From SUG1106 sp051883095 (GTDB lineage Bacteria; Bacillota; Clostridia; Peptostreptococcales; Anaerovoracaceae), in assembly GCA_051883095.1 (NCBI GenBank), contig JBJETB010000052.1, positions 1 to 51,736 of the forward strand: a DNA stretch of 51,736 nucleotides, given 5' to 3'. This document shows, piece by piece, positions 50,115 to 51,736 of this stretch. Below the pieces are notes generated by a model. The model was given only the letters and a program-made list of their open reading frames with translations. It made no database searches and was not told the DNA's origin. The translations under genes and the position numbers were made by a program. How positions within the stretch are numbered: position 1 is the first letter of the stretch; every line of letters begins with the position of its first letter.

Positions 50115-51206
50115 ATGAAAATAACAGATGTCAGAATTGGCAAAATATCCGTTCCTCTGCGCGTTCCTTTCAAGACAGCGCTGAGGACTGTCAACAGTGT
50201 CGAGGATGTAATTGTGGAGATTCATACAGATACCGGTGCTGTGGGATACGGAGAAGCACCGCCTACGGGAGCCGTTACCGGAGATACCACAGGGGCCATC
50301 ATCGGTGCGCTAAAGGATCATATCATCAAGACAATAAAAGGCCGTGAGGTTGACGAGTTTGAAGATTTGCTCCAGGCGGTTCAGAAATGTGTAGTAAAGA
50401 ACACCAGCGCCAAGGCAGCGGTAGATATGGCACTCTGGGACCTGTACGGACAACTCTATAAAATACCTGTATACAAAATGATGGGCGGAGCCCGCAAGAG
50501 CATAGTGACCGATATTACTATTTCTGTAAATGATCCGGAGGAAATGGCAAGAGATGCTGTAAATGCTATTGAAAGGGGTTATGACTGTCTGAAGGTAAAG
50601 GTAGGAGCCAACCCTGCGCTGGATGTAGCACGTCTTGAGGCTGTCCGCAAAGCAGTGGGACCTGACACATGCATACGTATAGATGCAAATCAGGCATGGA
50701 GTCCTAAAGAGGCGGTTCGTATTCTCAACAACATGCAGGAAAAGGGCCTTGCTATAGAATTCGTTGAGCAGCCTGTGAAGGCACACGATTTTGAAGGTAT
50801 GAAGTATGTTACTGAGCGTTCCTATGTGCCTGTACTTGCAGATGAAAGTGTATTTTCTCCGGAGGATGCAATGAAAATCATGCAGATGGGTGCAGCAGAC
50901 CTGGTAAACATCAAGCTGATGAAGTGCGGAGGACTGTACAATGCACTGAAGATTGCCTCTGCAGCCGAGGTTTACGGTGTGGAATGTATGATCGGATGTA
51001 TGCTGGAAGCCAAGGTCAGTGTAAATGCTGCCGTGCATCTTGCCTGTGCCAAGAATATAATCACCAAGATAGATCTGGACGGACCGGTTCTGTGCAGCCA
51101 AGATCCTGTTATCGGCGGTGCGGTGTTCAACGAGAAGGAAATTACCGTTTCCGATGAACCGGGACTGGGAATCAAAGGCATTGAAGGCATTGTATATCTG
51201 GACTAG
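50115..51206 (+). CDS. Dipeptide epimerase (enolase superfamily)
   Basis: 363 residues. Muconate-lactonising subgroup motifs: catalytic Lys in CLKVKVG, metal ligands in IRIDANQAW, EFVEQP and LADES, and the second Lys in NIKLMKCGG. These match L-Ala-D/L-Glu-type dipeptide epimerases (YkfB/YcjG), which change the configuration of the second residue in dipeptides, as from peptidoglycan. That suits a peptide-degrading operon with a dipeptidase before it. AAGAGAGAAGG precedes the ATG. Confidence 0.93.
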   Translation: MKITDVRIGKISVPLRVPFKTALRTVNSVEDVIVEIHTDTGAVGYGEAPPTGAVTGDTTGAIIGALKDHIIKTIKGREVDEFEDLLQAVQKCVVKNTSAKAAVDMALWDLYGQLYKIPVYKMMGGARKSIVTDITISVNDPEEMARDAVNAIERGYDCLKVKVGANPALDVARLEAVRKAVGPDTCIRIDANQAWSPKEAVRILNNMQEKGLAIEFVEQPVKAHDFEGMKYVTERSYVPVLADESVFSPEDAMKIMQMGAADLVNIKLMKCGGLYNALKIASAAEVYGVECMIGCMLEAKVSVNAAVHLACAKNIITKIDLDGPVLCSQDPVIGGAVFNEKEITVSDEPGLGIKGIEGIVYLD

Positions 51207-51234
51207 GTCAGTAAAGAAACATTTTTGCAGTATA

Positions 51235-51270
51235 AAAGCCCGGGGCATTTAATTACCTCGGGCTTTGTTT
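51235..51270. terminator. Bidirectional terminator of the peptide operon and spoVG
   Basis: AAAGCCCGGGG and CCTCGGGCTTT (near-perfect stem) followed by GTTTG on the plus strand and TATA on the minus strand, between convergent genes. Confidence 0.82.
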
Positions 51271-51281
51271 GTAAGTATGAG

Positions 51282-51572
51282 CTATGCGTCGTTTTTTACA
51301 GGTTCATTCTGCTCGTCATCTTCTATGTTCTCGTACGCATCCAGAATTGCATCTTTAATTCTGTTTCTCGTTTCAGAGAGCAGGGGATGAGCTATGTCAC
51401 GAAAATCTCCGTCGCTCATTTTTCTGCTTGGCATTGCGATGAATAAACCGTTCCTACCTTCGATGACCTTTATGTCGTGAACTACAAATTCGCCGTCAAA
51501 GGTAACGGAAGCAACCGCCTTCATCTTTCCTTCATCACCAACTTTTCTGATTCTCACATCAGTAATATTCAT
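51282..51572 (-). CDS. spoVG: SpoVG regulator
   Basis: 96 residues, the normal size. MNITDVRIRKVGDEGKMKAV and FVVHDIKVIEGRNGLFIAMP, then a helix with HPLLSETRNRIKDAILDAYE, are the SpoVG hallmarks. SpoVG is a nucleic-acid-binding regulator linked to sporulation and cell-surface functions. The ATG at 51572 is the standard N-terminus; an in-frame upstream ATG at 51599 adds unrelated residues. Confidence 0.96.
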   Translation of the reverse strand: MNITDVRIRKVGDEGKMKAVASVTFDGEFVVHDIKVIEGRNGLFIAMPSRKMSDGDFRDIAHPLLSETRNRIKDAILDAYENIEDDEQNEPVKNDA

Positions 51573-51617
51573 TTGTTGTCCTATCCACCTTTCCCACATA
51601 ATAATATGCTTGAGGTC

Positions 51618-51646
51618 ATTATATCACATTGTTAATAATATTACAA
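51618..51646 (-). promoter_or_regulatory. Promoter of spoVG
   Basis: On the minus strand TTGTAA, a 17-base spacer and a perfect TATAAT, about 45 bases before the ATG. It looks like a sigma-A promoter; no clear sigma-H promoter is seen. Confidence 0.8.
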
Positions 51647-51697
51647 CAATCAGGCTAAAATATCTTGCTAAAATATATATGCGGCAACTTGAAAAAG

Positions 51698-51732
51698 TAA
51701 CTTCACGGAAATTAATTTCTACAGTGAAGTTA
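51698..51732. repeat. Inverted repeat at the window edge
   Basis: TAACTTCAC and GTGAAGTTA enclose a 17-base spacer that itself holds the palindrome GAAATTAATTTC. Function unclear; it may be a terminator of the gene to the right. Confidence 0.6.
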
Positions 51733-51736
51733 ATCT

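Overview
The window reads as part of a chromosome of an anaerobic, low-to-medium GC Gram-positive bacterium of the class Clostridia. The evidence is a spoVG gene, sigma-54 enhancer-binding activators, phosphoketolase, a succinate-type CoA-transferase, several peptidases, and strong AGGAGG ribosome binding sites throughout. A peptide or amino-acid fermenter related to Anaerovoracaceae (Family XIII) would fit, but that placement is inference.

Positions 1-380 hold the decayed remains of a ferredoxin gene followed by an aminotransferase gene. They are paralogous to the intact pair at 34963-36838. From about 382 to 23.6 kb lies an AT-rich, mosaic mobile island. Its left end carries an Ec67-like retron: a reverse transcriptase-TOPRIM protein with its msr-msd RNA and promoter directly upstream. 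Next come a candidate oriT, a small mobilisation protein and a relaxase; a PD-(D/E)XK-like protein; and a sigma-70-family protein fused to about 57 copies of a G-[FY]-[DN]-x-x pentapeptide. These are followed by RtcB, an envelope cassette (small membrane protein, membrane J-protein, secreted PPC/FnIII protein, lipoprotein), and a single-strand DNA recombination module (DUF932, YqaJ exonuclease, Rad52-like annealase, DpnD/PcfM-like, YdbC). The right part has a Phd/RelE-type toxin-antitoxin pair, DUF5688, a NERD protein, several very small genes, a possible large structured RNA and a tyrosine integrase. The island also contains several broken genes (excisionase-like, FnIII, AAA ATPase, a small acidic protein), so it has been eroding. 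It abuts the 3' end of a tRNA-Cys gene, a common integration target.

Positions 23761-24316 hold six tRNA genes on the minus strand, transcribed Met-Val-Asp-His-Gln-Cys, with a clear promoter and terminator. From 24.6 kb on the sequence is ordinary, GC-richer chromosome: a two-gene polar amino-acid ABC transporter whose ATPase carries an extra C-terminal domain; a TPR/DUF4037/DUF4125 operon; a BFD-like [2Fe-2S] protein divergent from a His-rich CobW-type GTPase; a second, unusual CobW-like protein; phosphoketolase; ferredoxin; aminotransferase; an M20 amidohydrolase; a hairpin cluster; CoA-transferase; and pyruvate kinase.

The last section (41.5-51.2 kb) is a coherent regulatory unit. Two sigma-54 enhancer-binding proteins sit just upstream of a near-perfect -24/-12 promoter (44338-44352). 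That promoter drives a RocB-like peptidase, a DUF819 membrane protein, a transglutaminase-like protein, a PepV-like dipeptidase and a dipeptide epimerase, which together suggest uptake and breakdown of peptides, including D-amino-acid-containing dipeptides. SpoVG closes the window on the opposite strand.
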